A stretch of DNA of 64,000 nt from Onchidella celtica (lineage: Eukaryota > Mollusca > Gastropoda > Systellommatophora > Onchidiidae), in NCBI GenBank assembly GCA_963931925.1, contig OZ007575.1, positions 30,721,244-30,785,243 of the forward strand, in the 5' to 3' direction. Each line of letters starts with the position of its first letter. Position 1 is the first letter of the stretch. Below are positions 23,455 to 36,176 of this stretch, piece after piece. The position numbers were made by a program, and so were the translations under genes. The notes under the pieces are model-generated. The model made no database searches, was not told where the DNA came from, and was given only the letters and a program-made list of their open reading frames with translations.

Positions 23455-24093
23455 TTTAGTATTATATTGTAGAACTGATTGAAGATCACTTTTCTCACCT
23501 TGAGTTCTTATGAGAACTGAAGCTGAGTAATAAATTTCTGTGTATCTACTGGTGTTACACGGGGCCTTGGAGCGTTAAGATTTGAATAGCCAAAGTTCAT
23601 AGAAAAAAAATAATGACAATTCAACTGCTGAGATAAAGTATCGATTTAAAAGTGTGCAAATGATAGACAATGTGCCAGTTTTGGAAATGTGTAAAAGTTG
23701 AGGTGTGTATAAAAGTTTGTGTGCTGGTTTATAAGTAAGAGATAAGAAAGAATTCAGAGGCGAGAGTCCAGAGGGTATCAGACAACTGAACCACCTGGCA
23801 GAGGATAAGTGTGTTAGTGTGTTTGTATGTGAGTGTGTATGTATGTGTGGCTGTGTGCCCTTGCCAGCCCCAGGTTATAGTTGCAAGGCAACTGATAAGA
23901 TACTTAACTTCAGGGGTTCTTATGTTGTTCAGAGTAGGGTAATTGGTTTAATCCCTAACCTATAGAAATGCTGAAATAGTAGTAGCACTGAACTCGTTAA
24001 GTCCCTATCAATATTTGTATCCAAGTCAGCATTAGTAATAACGTTGTGTGTAATGTTAACATCTCTGGGAGCGTTCTCGGCTTTCTAACTCTT

Positions 24094-24297
24094 AAGCCGT
24101 GCTTTCATGTGTACGGAAACCGAAACTGCAACGGAAACGTCAGAAACCTTTTCAAGTAGTGAACTAGAAAGAATGTTGTCATGTGTACGGGAAATGTCCT
24201 TTCTACACGCATGGAAACGCTCTTTCCTTTTACCACTTGATGGATATATGTCATGTCTCTTGTCGTTTCCGTTCCCGTACACATGAAAACACAGCTA
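24094..24297. mobile_element. MITE family C, copy 1
   Basis: Ends carry the phrase TTTCATGTGTACGGAAAC and its reverse complement GTACACATGAAAAC, a long imperfect TIR of about 40 bp around a roughly 200-bp element. Four further copies are at 28880, 49294, 49488 and 59974. This copy is about 350 bp upstream of the start codon of gene A. Confidence 0.85.
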
Positions 24298-24642
24298 TAA
24301 GATCACTGTACTGACAGTATTGTCTAAACATCACCATATTTAACAAGTTAAACTCACTCGCTAATGTCCCCCCCCCCTCCCAAAGTGAGCTAGGGGAAAA
24401 AGAATGCAGGGTGCATGGAAGCCACATACATTGTTTTTCTTCTTCACTTTCATCTCCAGCAGTTTCCTTTCTTCGGGTACATTCAGCGGTGTAGGGGATT
24501 TGTTCAGGGACCATTCCAATATTTCAGGAAAACCTCTCCTAAAAATTCAAGTTCGTGAAAGAACAATTTTTACGAACCTCTGCCCAGTTCTCTGTCTCGA
24601 GATTATTTAGGTCTTTCCCTATTGTTTGATGTACATGTAATA

Positions 24643-24763
24643 ATGGCGTCACTGTGGAAAGTCATTTCTCTATGGAAGTTTTGGATTTTAACATCAGCTA
24701 TAGTATTTCTGTCAGATGGCGCAGCCGTTCTTTCTGATGAGAAAGTGAAATATGATCATTCAG
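24643..24763 (+). CDS. gene A exon 1 (signal peptide)
   Basis: ATG at 24643 has A at -3 and G at +4. It is preferred to the upstream ATG at 24622, which has a poorer context. The 40 codons start MASLWKVISLWKFWILTSAI and continue through a hydrophobic run to FLSDGAAVLS, a plausible secretory signal peptide. The exon ends TTCAG before GTAGTT in phase 1, matching the phase-1 start of exon 2. The junction codon becomes GAA (Glu). Confidence 0.68.
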
Positions 24764-25747
24764 GTAGTTTAGCTGTTGTCTGCATTTCAAGGGCTGATTG
24801 TATATCGGTGTTTGGCCGTTTATCTCTGCTATGTTACGGAAAAACGCATTACAAGCCAGTCTAGGTCAAATTCACTTACTTAGGAGACTTTTATGGATGA
24901 GCTCTGTATTTCCATTTGGGATAAATCTTGTGTGACAAATAGTTTACTTTGGTCATCACAAAATAGAATTTGAACAAAGTATGACACATAATGCAACTTG
25001 GCATAAGACGGTGCGGTGTTTTTTTTCCAACTTCTGTTTTTGGACCACACGGTCTTTTGTTGTAACACGACCTACCTGCTGTCAACTGTTCTGTAGTTGT
25101 TGGACTTAAAATATATAATTGTCTCCATTTTATGAAAGACTATATATGAGCTTTATGGCCAGATTTGGTTTAATTTGCACGGTGAATGTTTTAAAGTAAA
25201 TTTTTCATCCTAAGATAAAAGTTAGGATTAGATGTATTTTAAGCACAAGTGTAAGAATAAGGTCGTATGAAGTATAAAGTTTAGAAGCTCGTATTCTTCG
25301 TTAAAATTCCGGCTCTGTGACACTGATCACTACAATTGTTATCCACAACAATCTTTCGTTGCAGTCATGACTACAATAACATTTTCGGAAATTAGCCGCA
25401 ATCATTATGTGAGCACTGTGGCTATCTGACCCTATCATAAACAGATCTATCATTGACATTTATGTCACATCTCAGGAAGAGCTAGTCTAGGTCTCTGTCG
25501 TGTGGCCATTCATAATTAGATGAAGTGAGTACAATGATTGTTATTTTTGTACCATTTGTAAACTACATCCCCCCCACCACCACCATCTCCGCGCTTTCTA
25601 AGACAATAAATAATCCCAGAATGGACGGGCTTGCGGTTGAGCGATACTATCAGAAGGTCAGAAAGCCGAGAGGATTGGAGGTTTGCTGCCAGACTGCCTG
25701 TAGCGTCCCAAACGGTCCACAGGACTACGGAATAGAGAGAGAGAGAA

Positions 25748-25806
<59 letters not shown>

Positions 25807-26137
25807 ATATTTTATTTATTTATGTGTTGTCATTGTCTGAGCAACTTTTTAAAAATTCAAATAAAGAAAAGTTAGGCCCTTGGTAGTAAGCCCGCTCTTC
25901 TCTGAAACAGAACGACAGCTTCCTCTGGACCCTTCCAAAACACCTCTGCAGCTGAATTATCCAGTGGGTGACAACATGCTGGAGTGCGGGCGTTCGGACC
26001 CTTTCCATGCAGATACTCAGGTGGAGTGGGTGGTCAACGGCAAAGTGTTGACTACTCAGCCACTTACACAGGGACAAACTCATGTGTATGAAAGCTTCGA
26101 TGCGATAATCGATCTACTAGGCAACTATCCCGGCACT
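24643..26137 (+). CDS. gene A: secreted or membrane protein with an Ig-like domain (5' part)
   Basis: Gene A is supported by three plus-strand exons: 24643-24763, 25911-26137 and 27881-27949. Spliced, they give a signal peptide, a 75-residue conserved block and a 23-residue block. A Cys in NMLEC, a Trp in QVEWVVN and a later Cys in ILCRITD are spaced like the Cys, Trp and Cys of an Ig-like domain, with LGSNLLIWV as a possible last strand. This family assignment is inference. The strongest support that it is a real gene is a paralogue, gene B, on the opposite strand with exons of identical length and phase. The 3' end is unresolved. Confidence 0.72.
25732..25802. repeat. (GA)n microsatellite in gene A intron 1
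   Basis: About 70 bases of GA, just 110 bp before exon 2. Confidence 0.93.
25911..26137 (+). CDS. gene A exon 2
   Basis: Acceptor CTGAAACAG, then 227 bases, then donor GTGAGT. It enters in phase 1 and leaves in phase 0. Key words are LPLDPSKTPLQL, DNMLEC, DTQVEW and HVYESFD. About 34 of 75 residues are identical to the gene B exon at 38636-38862, with no indel, which is strong evidence for purifying selection. Confidence 0.85.
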
Positions 26138-26256
26138 GTGAGTTGAGATATAGTACGTAATAACTAGCTATTAGAGCTCTTAAACACACACACAATGAGA
26201 GAGAGGGAGAGGATTCGCTCTAAGGCGCTGAACTAAAATTAGGAAGAGGATTAATA

Positions 26257-26335
26257 TAATAATAATAATAATGGAGATCATTTATATAGCGCCTAATCCA
26301 AACTAGTTCGGCCAAGGCGCTTTGCAGAATGTCTT
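26257..26335 (-). repeat. L2-type 3' tail, reverse orientation
   Basis: AATAATAATAATAATGGAG, then TTTATATAGCGCC and AAGGCGCTTTGC. This is the reverse complement of the usual L2 or partner-SINE tail. No coding part remains. Confidence 0.75.
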
Positions 26336-26577
26336 GTTCTCTCGATTTGCATCTCTCTCTCTCTCTTTCTTTCTCTCACCCTCTCTACCTCTCTCTATCT
26401 CAGAGCAAATTGTAACGCAGCATGTTAGGCGGGCGCAGTTCACAACTCACAACTTGTATTCTGAAGTATTATAATAATACTTGAATATTTGAATATATAT
26501 TAATATTTATTTAATAATGAATTATAAATTTTTCCTTGTGATTTGGGGGGTGATAGGGATAAATTTCAATCTATTTA

Positions 26578-26893
26578 TTTTAATTTTGCCCGGGCAGCGG
26601 CCTGTTCGGCCTGCTCCTTACGATTTCCAACTGCCAAGGTATCTTTAACGTGCGCAACGTGCACACGGGCCCTCCGAATTTTTTCGTCCTTATCCGAGAA
26701 GACTAGGTACTCGATCCTATCTCTAACATCGTGTCCCTGATCCTATCCCCCCCCCCCCCAATAGGATCAGGGACACGAAAATATGAGAAAAATCCCAATT
26801 TCCAACATGCCTGCACAGCCCCGGTTTTGAACCCGGGACCCTTGGCATGAGAGGCGAGCACCTTGCCTCTAGACCACCTTGTTCTCACACGCA
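26578..26893 (-). repeat. tRNA-derived SINE, full-length copy (S2)
   Basis: On the minus strand the head reads GGTGGTCTAGAGGCAAGGTG (A-box region), then GGGTTCAAAACCGGG (B-box region), so it derives from a tRNA. The core ends at CCGGGCAAAATTA near 26580. Within it GTGTCCCTGATCCTAT (26731) and its reverse complement (26761) flank a poly-C run, so this copy carries a local inverted duplication that the others lack. Confidence 0.82.
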
Positions 26894-27049
26894 TAAATAA
26901 AACTTAATCTACTCTCATCCTCAAACCTCTGAGACCATCACGGACATCATCCAATTTCAAGAAAACAGTTCTAAACAATTCAGTTTTGAGTCTATTTTAA
27001 CATGACTACTACTTTTTTAACGCACTGTTATGTTCAGGGGGACAACACA

Positions 27050-27263
27050 TTAACCCTACTACTGTCACATGGACAATTTGAAATGGCCATTTTGTTCGTT
27101 CTTGAGCTACCATAGCCAATTAAATCAGCTTCTAGAAATGTTTATTTTGTTGGGGTTTCTGAATCAACCACATTCTCAAAAACTAAATGTGTAAGGTGAA
27201 GACTTGCAGTTCTGACACCTTTGGAGGGATACAGTAACTCCTTCTTGACGGTATTAGGGTTAA
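27050..27263. mobile_element. possible MITE with TTAACCCTA ends
   Basis: ATTAACCCTACTACTGTCA at the left and GACGGTATTAGGGTTAAC at the right form an inverted pair of about 18-20 bp. One copy seen, no coding. Confidence 0.45.
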
Positions 27264-27699
27264 CGTTTGTATGTTATAGTTAATGGCAGTGTTCGAAATG
27301 TACATTGTAGGGTCTTTTGTGATTAAAAAAAAACAACAACAAACAAACAAAAACAACTTCAGGTTTTTTATCGAGAGTGTCCAAAGCTTTCAGTGAAATA
27401 CTTAAGCATAAATGTAACAAATGGTCCTACACCGTTTAAAAACTAAGATGTGTAAATGTTTGTATGAGTGTGGTTAGTCCATGTTCTGATATTAAATGCC
27501 AAGCCAGTTTAAGACTCTTAATTCTATATCATACTTTGATTCACACTTAATGTAAAATAATTTGACATAGCTTGAAAACATGCACTAACCGCACACAGAC
27601 ACATACCCACATACCACAATAGATGAATTGCATCACATGTACATGCATACGCATAAACACCTAAAAAATAAATAAAATAAAATAACGACATCCTCAAAT

Positions 27700-27832
27700 A
27701 ATGAGAGACAGAGAGAAAGAGAGAGAGAGAGAAAGAGAAAAGGAGAAAGAGAGAAAAGAGAGAGAGAAAGAAAAAAGGAGAGAGAAAAAAAGAGAGAAAG
27801 ATAAAAAGAGAGACAGCCAGACAGAGATAGAG
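27700..27832. repeat. purine-rich (GA)n/(GAAA)n tract
   Basis: About 130 bases of A and G ending about 50 bp before gene A exon 3. Confidence 0.93.
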
Positions 27833-27880
27833 AATAATTTGTTGATAACCTTCGCGATGATCTGTTTCTGTCCTTTACAG

Positions 27881-27949
27881 ATCCTGTGTAGGATAACAGA
27901 CAGAGCCGTGACCCAGACAGATTTGGGGAGCAATCTGCTTATTTGGGTG
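27881..27949 (+). CDS. gene A exon 3
   Basis: Acceptor TCCTTTACAG, then 69 bases encoding ILCRITDRAVTQTDLGSN and LLIWV. The paralogous exon in gene B has the same length, phase 0 at both ends, and a GTAAGT donor. Here the aligned donor is GCAAGT, so this intron would be of the GC-AG class. If read through instead, the frame stops soon after (CILFYK). Confidence 0.82.
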
Positions 27950-28083
27950 GCAAGTTGTTGCATTTTGTTTTATAAATAGAGAGACAGACAGATTGACAGA
28001 CAGTTAGACAGACAGACAGACAGACCGATAGACAGATATACAGACAGAAGGGAAGGCGGGCGGGCGAAAAGTCATGCTGACAT

Positions 28084-28244
<161 letters not shown>

Positions 28245-28412
28245 GCCAAATACTTCTCGTACATTTTAATTATGCTGTAGAAATTAGCGTAACCTTTGGG
28301 ATATGAATATTACAGAGCAGCATAAAAACCACTCTGTTACGGCCTGTATCTCATACACAGTACTTTGCTGATCACAGCATTATCACGCATTGACTAATCT
28401 TTAAAAAGGTAC

Positions 28413-28670
<258 letters not shown>

Positions 28671-28879
28671 CACATACAGAGACGTCGTTAACACTTGAGA
28701 GACCTCGGATAATGTCAGAGCTCAGTGACGTTGACACAGCCATGAAACACCAGTAGTCACTAGTACTCCAGCATTGAAATGTTCACAGGATGGACACGAA
28801 TCTTTCCATCACTGCATCGTCACCTATATGAATACCACAATTTCTGCATCTCATTGAAAATAATTTTCTAGACTCTTCT

Positions 28880-29066
28880 AAGCCGGTTTTTCATGTGTAC
28901 GGAAACAGAAACGTCAAAAATCAATCAAGTTATAAAGAGAAGGGATTCAGCTTTTTATATGTGGGGAATTGACATTTCCGTAAGCATGAAAACACGCTTT
29001 CAGTTTCACTACTTGAAGGGTTTAGGACGTTTCCGTTTCCGTTTCCGTACACATGAAAACCAGCTT
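28880..29066. mobile_element. MITE family C, copy 2
   Basis: Ends AAGCCGGTTTTTCATGTGTA and GTACACATGAAAACCAGCTT. Confidence 0.85.
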
Positions 29067-29092
29067 TAGGGGGTTATCGTGTTAAGCCCGTT

Positions 29093-29482
29093 ACTGCCAG
29101 TGAAATGTACACCAAATCTGACTGTGTCTGACTGGGCTTAGCTGACAGGGTCTTCCCGGAGGCGTGATTTTTTTCCGTACGAGCTTTAGCAAATTCAGGA
29201 GCGGGGCAGCAACAGACCTCCAAACACAGGACAGCTCCAACACATCCCAGGGATTTTCGGTGACGTTCAGAGTCATATCAGGCACAGTCTAGAGATTGCA
29301 GCACCCATGGCAGTGTTCGATAGGACGAGAAATCCCTTAGCCGATGACCTGTGTTTGTCGGTGTGTTGCTGCCCCGCTCCTGAATTTGCTAAAGCTCGTA
29401 TGGAAAAGCTACCAAGAAAATCAGAAAATTATGGTGTGCACTTCTTGTCTGCCAGGAGCTGACTCTGCCGTTCTGGGCTTAG
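29093..29482. mobile_element. MITE family E, copy 1, split by family D
   Basis: The outer parts match family E copies at 31348 and 45229: CTGACTGTGTCTGACTGGGC at the left, and GTGCACTTCTTGTCTGCCAG with GGGCTTAGTATGATAC at the right. The middle is a complete family D element, so the structure is nested. Confidence 0.72.
29161..29406. mobile_element. MITE family D, copy 1 (nested)
   Basis: TIR of about 44 bp: TTCCGTACGAGCTTTAGC and GGAGCGGGGCAGCAACA at the left, their reverse complement at the right. The interior is nearly identical to the copy at 61101-61360. Confidence 0.88.
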
Positions 29483-29819
29483 TATGATACACTGTTGAAA
29501 CCCAGGGTTAATTGAAAAGAAAAAAAATGTTTTAGTCTAAAAAACAACAACTGCGAAGAATTCCACTGCTAATCCACCATTAAATTCCACTGGGATTCCA
29601 GAGCTGTGCAAGGACCCTGAAACATACACGCTTGAGTCAAGACTCTACTTCGCAGTTAACATAAGTCTTTGTAGGCCACGCTCGTGTCCAGCAAATACTT
29701 TGCTTTTTCGTGCTAATATTTTAATAAAAGGTAATTTTCATCTGTCAGTTCTTCGTTATTTCATGTATTACTTAGAATGATGAAGTTCTGAATGTTGTCC
29801 GGGATAATCTGGCTCCCGT

Positions 29820-30130
29820 CCTTTTTCTTCCGCTTCTCCTTCTCTCTTTCTTCACCTCTCCCTCTCTCTCTCTCTCTCCCTAGTCTCTGTATCTATCTCT
29901 CTCTCTCTGTGTCTCTTTGCCACTCTCTATCTCACTCTCCATTTCTTTTTCTCACTTATTCTCTCTCCCTTTCTTTTTCTCTTTCTCTTTCTCTCTCTTC
30001 TCTTTCTCTCTCCCGCTCCCCCTCTCTTTCTCTTTCCCTCTCCCCCTCTCTTTCTCTGTCCCTCCCCTCTCTCTCCCTCTTTCTCTTACTCTCTCTCTCT
30101 CTATTTTTCCCCAGTTCACTCTCTCTTCCC
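29820..30130. repeat. long polypyrimidine tract
   Basis: About 300 bases almost wholly C and T. The overlapping S- and L-rich open frames are artefacts. Confidence 0.93.
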
Positions 30131-30561
30131 ACCTCCCACTTTAACATACGAACAGACAGACCTCGACCGAAACACAGACAGAAACGACAGACAGACAGAT
30201 AAACGGACAGACAGACAGATTTTAATCAGCGTCCACATTCCAATAGCCAAAATCAAAACTAAATGTGTCCTTGTCCACCGGCAAACAGCTGAGCATTATT
30301 TCCCCATAGCCATTGAGTACACAGTCTAGAGCAGGCCTGCCCAGTGCATCAACCACTCAGCCGATTCGACCTCATTGATCTAAAACAAAACCTTGCACTG
30401 TTTGGTCACGGCTCGACTCACATGATTGGGTTCTTAGATCGATAGCTAGCCAGGACCGTAGACAGCCAGCATGGCTACGGTGTTGTTCACCTACTCCCCT
30501 CCCTCAATATCCCCCCCCACCGCTTTTTAATAGTGTCTTCTCCATTTTCCTGTCTATCTAC

Positions 30562-30770
<209 letters not shown>

Positions 30771-30794
30771 CCAGTAAACAGTCCATAATATGTG

Positions 30795-31030
30795 GACTCC
30801 GGTAAAACTATGGAAATGGACTGGCCATATCCGAAGAATGAAAGACAATAGATGGACATAGCGGTGCTCTCAATGAAGTCCTAGAAAAGGACAGTGACCA
30901 AGATGATGTTATTGTGCAGACAGGTGGACAGGCATTGAGACGACGGACGGAAAACAGAAGAATGGAGATCACTGGCGGAGGGCTACATCCTACAGTGGAC
31001 TGACTATGCCTAACAAACGTAAGAAAAAGA
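30795..31030 (+). pseudogene. LINE C-terminal fragment
   Basis: KLWKWTGHIRRMKDNRWT near 30801 matches the conserved RWKWxGHIxR...DNRWT region after the RT of several non-LTR families. Broken-frame pieces WRALAEGYILQWTDYA follow. The fragment begins right after a TCTA array. Confidence 0.65.
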
Positions 31031-31347
31031 AGTCTATTAACTTGATGAGACTGATAAACTAAAAGGATGTTCCTGTTTGTTTGCATAGAGAGACCAAAAA
31101 TCTGGTCCAAGTTTTGTATTCAGATGCCCACGTTGTTCGTTTAGCGCCAAGTTCATATTCTTAGATTGTTTGTGAGAAGATCTCCAACGCGTAAACTCAC
31201 ATGTAACATATTTGGTCAGATATGCTCAGCTTTATCACACTCTCAATACACATACATTCCTCATACGCCCGGCCTTTACTCTTTTTTTTCCGGACATTTT
31301 ATTATACGCAGCACCCCCATGTTTCGTTCTCCGGGAGGGGGGGGGGG

Positions 31348-31552
31348 TATATCATACCTAAGCCTGGCGGTCAGATACAGTCAGATGCTGGCAGACAAGA
31401 AGTGCACACCATAATTTCCTATACTTTCTTAGTAAATACGGGAATACCCTGTCATGCTAAGCCCGGTCAGGCACAGTCAGCTTCTGCCACTATTTCTTTG
31501 GTGTACATTTTGTGGGGCATCTGACTGTGTCTGACCGGAGTTAGTATAATAC
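31348..31552. mobile_element. MITE family E, copy 2
   Basis: Starts ATCATACCTAAGCCTGG and ends CTGACCGGAGTTAGTATAAT. A third, internal copy of the end motif (CATGCTAAGCCCGGTCAGG) lies at 31453, as in the 45.2-kb copy. Confidence 0.72.
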
Positions 31553-32204
31553 CTCCCTAAGAATTTCTAATCTTTTTTTAGGGTTTGCAGACCAAAAAAA
31601 AAACAATCAACAACCCAGCCCTTTTCATTGTGTGAGCGAATGAACTATTCAGTTCCTCGCACCATTGAATATTATTTTCATATAATATTAAAACACAATT
31701 TACCCCCCCCCCCTCCCCCCCCCCCCCCAAAAAAGTGCAACATTTGAAATGACAACGCTGGCTATTTGTGAATGAAATCTACAATAATTATTAGAACGTA
31801 TACAAACAACAACAACAACAATAATAGATTTTCCCTAGGAATGACAGGTTGTGTTTATAGCCTTGGTCCCAACGCTGACCTCTCTTAACACATACATTCC
31901 TAACACATACACCCTTCACAAACTCATTGCTAAACTCTATACTTCCCATATATTGTGCCGGCACTGCCCGGAGACGGCCCTGCTAAGGCAATTAGAGGGC
32001 GACAATGGCCCTGAGTTGTGTTAGCTGTAAGAAAGTCCATCCATTTATAAGTATAGAGTGCACAGAGGATTAGCCACTGGTACTCGGTGGCCACTGCATG
32101 ACCAGTCTATAATAACTCCGGCCTGGTGGTAGAGGGGTGCTCCATTTCTGTCTACGGTGAGTGGTTAGGATAAATATTAATTTACGGTATTATTATATTG
32201 TTGT

Positions 32205-32705
<501 letters not shown>

Positions 32706-33890
32706 CTGATGACAAAAATGATAGATTGTTCCCATGATTTATTCTAGATTTGTCCGGCAGATTCGAACATCTATACATATCTGGGAACAGGAAACCCTGC
32801 AACTGCTTAGAGTTTTGTATAGGATTTAAGAGCAGTGCTTTAGGTCTAGGGGAGGAGAGGGGTAGGGGTGCTAATTTGAAGAAAAGCTGCAGTGTTGATA
32901 TGAAAGACAAAACTCTGGACATTAGGTAATTAATTGGAAAGGGGGGAGGGGGGCAGAAACATTATGTCACATCACAATAAATGGGGTGGTCTAGGTTTCT
33001 AATTCTTTTTCTGCATTACTATGTTACAAAAATATTAGTTACGTCCAGTGATACTTCACCAGAAGGTTTGGTGAGATTATTAACAGCAGAATATTAATTA
33101 TACCAATGCATGGAAGGACGAGATTTTGAAAAAACAAAAAGCAAAAAACAAAACAAACAAAAAACGCCCACCTTCATATGTCATGTGAAATATTGAGTGC
33201 ACCGAAATTGATGACGTCAATTAGAATAACAATCACATGAATATTCTGTAGTGATCTAGATCCAGTACCCCAGTAAGGCGATTAACACCCAATAGCGTTC
33301 ACACGCTTGACCACGCAAATCATCCTGAGGAGAAAAAGACTTTCGGCCGCTTTACATTGTAATAGGCCCATGGACCTGTCAGTTAAGCCATGGTGACGTA
33401 CAGTATACTCTAGAAGAAAAAGTACATAGTAAGCAGCAAACCACAACCCTAGTTCTTCTTTGTTCTATCTCCATTTTCTGAAACAACAACAACAACATCA
33501 TCAACTGGAAATCTTTTAGTATGTAGAAGAGGTATAACAAATGCACACTTTGACATTAAAATTCGTTGTGGCATTTATCGAGCTGCTTCACATTTCCGAT
33601 TTATTTAAACTCTTTATCATAATACTAAATCTGCAAATTTTTGTCCTCGAATTTCTCAGTTGTGCAAAAAGTGGAGTTGGAACCAACAAGAACTAAAGTG
33701 GCGAAATTCGAGGGTTTTTTGGTACTAATAATAATTTTTTAAAAAGCTGAATTAAAGAATTACATTAACATGCTTTTTACTCAATTTCTCTAACTTTCCC
33801 CCATTTAATGTCAGACGAGCAAATTCTGAGGAAAATCTTCATTTGCAAATTTCACATTTTGAAGAACCGCGTGCTCGTGCTCGTGCCTGC
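32706..33890. other. unassigned sequence
   Basis: No gene or repeat family recognised. Confidence 0.4.
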
Positions 33891-33892
33891 AT

Positions 33893-33894
<2 letters not shown>

Positions 33895-33943
<49 letters not shown>

Positions 33944-33946
33944 TGC

Positions 33947-33988
<42 letters not shown>
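33895..33988. repeat. (GT)n with (GTGC)n core
   Basis: Two GT runs flank about seven GTGC units. Confidence 0.95.
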
Positions 33989-34024
33989 CACGAAATGAAT
34001 TACGGTCATTTGCTCCTCTTGCAG

Positions 34025-34063
34025 TTTGGTGGGATCTTCATCGTCGACATCATTAAGTTGTAA
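34025..34063 (+). CDS. weak candidate 3' exon of gene A
   Basis: A very good acceptor (TTTGCTCCTCTTGCAG) is followed in phase 0 by FGGIFIVDIIKL and a stop. Joined to exon 3 (ending LLIWV) it would give a hydrophobic C-terminus. No paralogous exon was found in gene B, so this is only a candidate. Confidence 0.2.
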   Translation, partial: FGGIFIVDIIKL

Positions 34064-35193
34064 TTGTTCGTAACAAACCATTGCAATTCAAAAGTGAGCG
34101 ATTTAACGGCTAAAATAACGCACAACAGTACAATCACCTTAACAAGCAGGCAAGCTCAGAAGCATCAACGCTAATGAGATCAAACGGTTATCTGATGATG
34201 CGCCTTCAACCGTGGCTTTACTGAACGCAGCAGCAGCGACAACAACACCAACAAAAAACAACAACAACAACATATTATCTTTTGTGTGTTTAAAAGGGCC
34301 TGTTTTATTGCTGCAGTCCACACTGTCAGTCCATCGATCTTCTTTATTCACAAGTTCTGTACATATGTAAATGCCATTGACATCACCACGGCAACCGCCT
34401 TATTTTGGTTAACTTTCCAGAGATGTAAAGTCCTGGCTAATGCACCACGTCACTATCTAGGTCAGGGACTCACTGTGAGACAGAGCGAAGAAAAATAAAC
34501 AACACAAAAACACACATTAAAAGTGAACTGTTCAAAAGTAAACCAAACAGGAAAACTTCAACATCTATTTTCAGCACCATACCAAAATAGATAAAATAAA
34601 ATAAAAAAAAGATGAGGTTCCAGTAAAGGACGGTTATGAAAGATAAACTCGCCCAAAAAAAAATTTATTTAAAATTAATATCATTCTTGATTATACGCTG
34701 ATTGTATCTACATTGCACACAAATTTAAGAACCCAATAAATGCTACAAGAACAAGGCAAGACCTCTTATGAAGATCGCTTTTGCCGCTTCCTGAAGGATC
34801 ATTCCAAACTGAATAAAAGTGAACGGTTTAGACCACCGGTTCTCGACAGGGGGGGGGGGGGAATCTCTCGGAGGAGTATTTCTGGGGAATGTGCGTAACA
34901 ATCTTGAGTGATTTCAGTTCAGTTTCCGTTGCTTTAATTCCACTGGCCCGGGTTGCCCTATCTGTATTGCTAGATTCACGGAGCTGAAGCTGAATTCTTG
35001 TTGAGGGAACTCTTAAGATATGATAAATGAATGTTGGTCTAGGATAAGGGTTAGGGATAAGTTTTAACAGGTTAAGTGCCACTGCTCCAGAGCATCTTGT
35101 TTGCAGCCATCTAAGTCAGAGTTAGTCTCTCTGTCTCTCTCCCCCCCCCCTCCCACCCACCTCCAAACACACAAACAACTATTGTGTTCACAG

Positions 35194-35310
35194 AAAATCA
35201 GCGAAGGGCAACTTGCCCGCCGACTTCAGAGACGGACGTGGTCGATAACCCGATTCTCAGCTTTACTCTTTGACGCCAAAGAAAAAAAAAATAAGTATCG
35301 CATTACATAA
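35194..35310 (+). CDS. second candidate 3' exon of gene A
   Basis: Acceptor ATTGTGTTCACAG, then in phase 0 KISEGQLARRLQRRTWSITR and on to KEKKNKYRIT with a stop. It is basic, like a cytoplasmic tail, but has no counterpart seen in gene B. Confidence 0.25.
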   Translation, partial: KISEGQLARRLQRRTWSITRFSALLFDAKEKKNKYRIT

Positions 35311-35755
35311 TAAATTGCCACAGCAAGTAACGATTACGACCTGGATAATGAGATTCCGATAGCATATCGATTCCATGATATCGTCCATATAAAATAGCTA
35401 TGCGTGTAATTTTGTAGGACGGCAAGGAGCATGATATTCCGCGGCGACCTTACCTGAACAGTTGAACTAAGGGGAATTTTCTGAAAAGTGCCAGGCATGT
35501 GCTAACGTGATTTGATTAGAGTCTCTCAACATTAGATAAAGAACACAACACGGTATTATTTCTTTATTTGTCTTTACACCACAGTCCCCCAACAACATCC
35601 ACTCTTGATCTTGATATTAATTTATGGTTATATATAAAAAATTAATATTTATTTTGCTGATTGCCATATTGTGACAGTGATTTTTGTACAAGGGGGTGGG
35701 GGGGGGTGGGGGGGGTGGGTAACCATGACACTTTACCGTCTGCTCTTGTGGTTCA

Positions 35756-36118
35756 CATAAGGACAACTGGTCAGGTACGGACAAGCTTACTGGTCATAAT
35801 AAGGACAAACTATTTACTTAAGGACTATTGGTCATGTAAGGATAAATGGTCACGTGAGAACAACTCTGCACGCGTGGGCTACTGTTCAGATAAGGATAAC
35901 TGGTCACATAAGGTCAACTGGTCACATAAGGACAACTAGTCAAATAAGGACAATCTGTCACATAAGGACAACTAGTCATATAAGGACAACTGGTCACATA
36001 AGGACAACTGGTCACATAGGGACAACTGGTCACATAAAGACAACTGGTCACATGGAACAAAATAATGGTCCCATAAGGACAGGTATATCCAACATAGACA
36101 AATGGTCACATAAGGACA
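35756..36118. repeat. 18-bp minisatellite in gene B intron
   Basis: Unit CACATAAGGACAACTGGT repeated about 16-18 times with increasing divergence at the edges. It starts about 60 bp past the donor of gene B exon 3 (minus strand). Confidence 0.92.
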
Positions 36119-36176
36119 TTACAGACGAACGTATGCATTTAGAAGAACAAACAAACAGACAGAAATGTCCACTTAC

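Noticed and set aside
29792-30202. 136-codon Ser/Leu open frame
   Set aside because: Read-through of a polypyrimidine tract.
33992-34081. Minus-strand exon reading VCYEQLQLNDVDDEDPTKL
   Set aside because: No AG acceptor lies between the upstream in-frame stop and the coding-like stretch. The plus strand has the stronger acceptor there.
34828-35082. Minus-strand frame LQLRESSNTDRATRASG as a gene B exon
   Set aside because: No matching segment for gene A, and it runs into a poly-C and GGTTCTCGAC repeat end.
35438-35464. 27-bp minus-strand micro-exon between TTTTCAG and GTAAGG
   Set aside because: Splice signals look good, but nine codons without a paralogous match are too little evidence.
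35756-36118. Resemblance to a CRISPR array
   Set aside because: Units are contiguous 18-mers without unique spacers, and the genome is eukaryotic.
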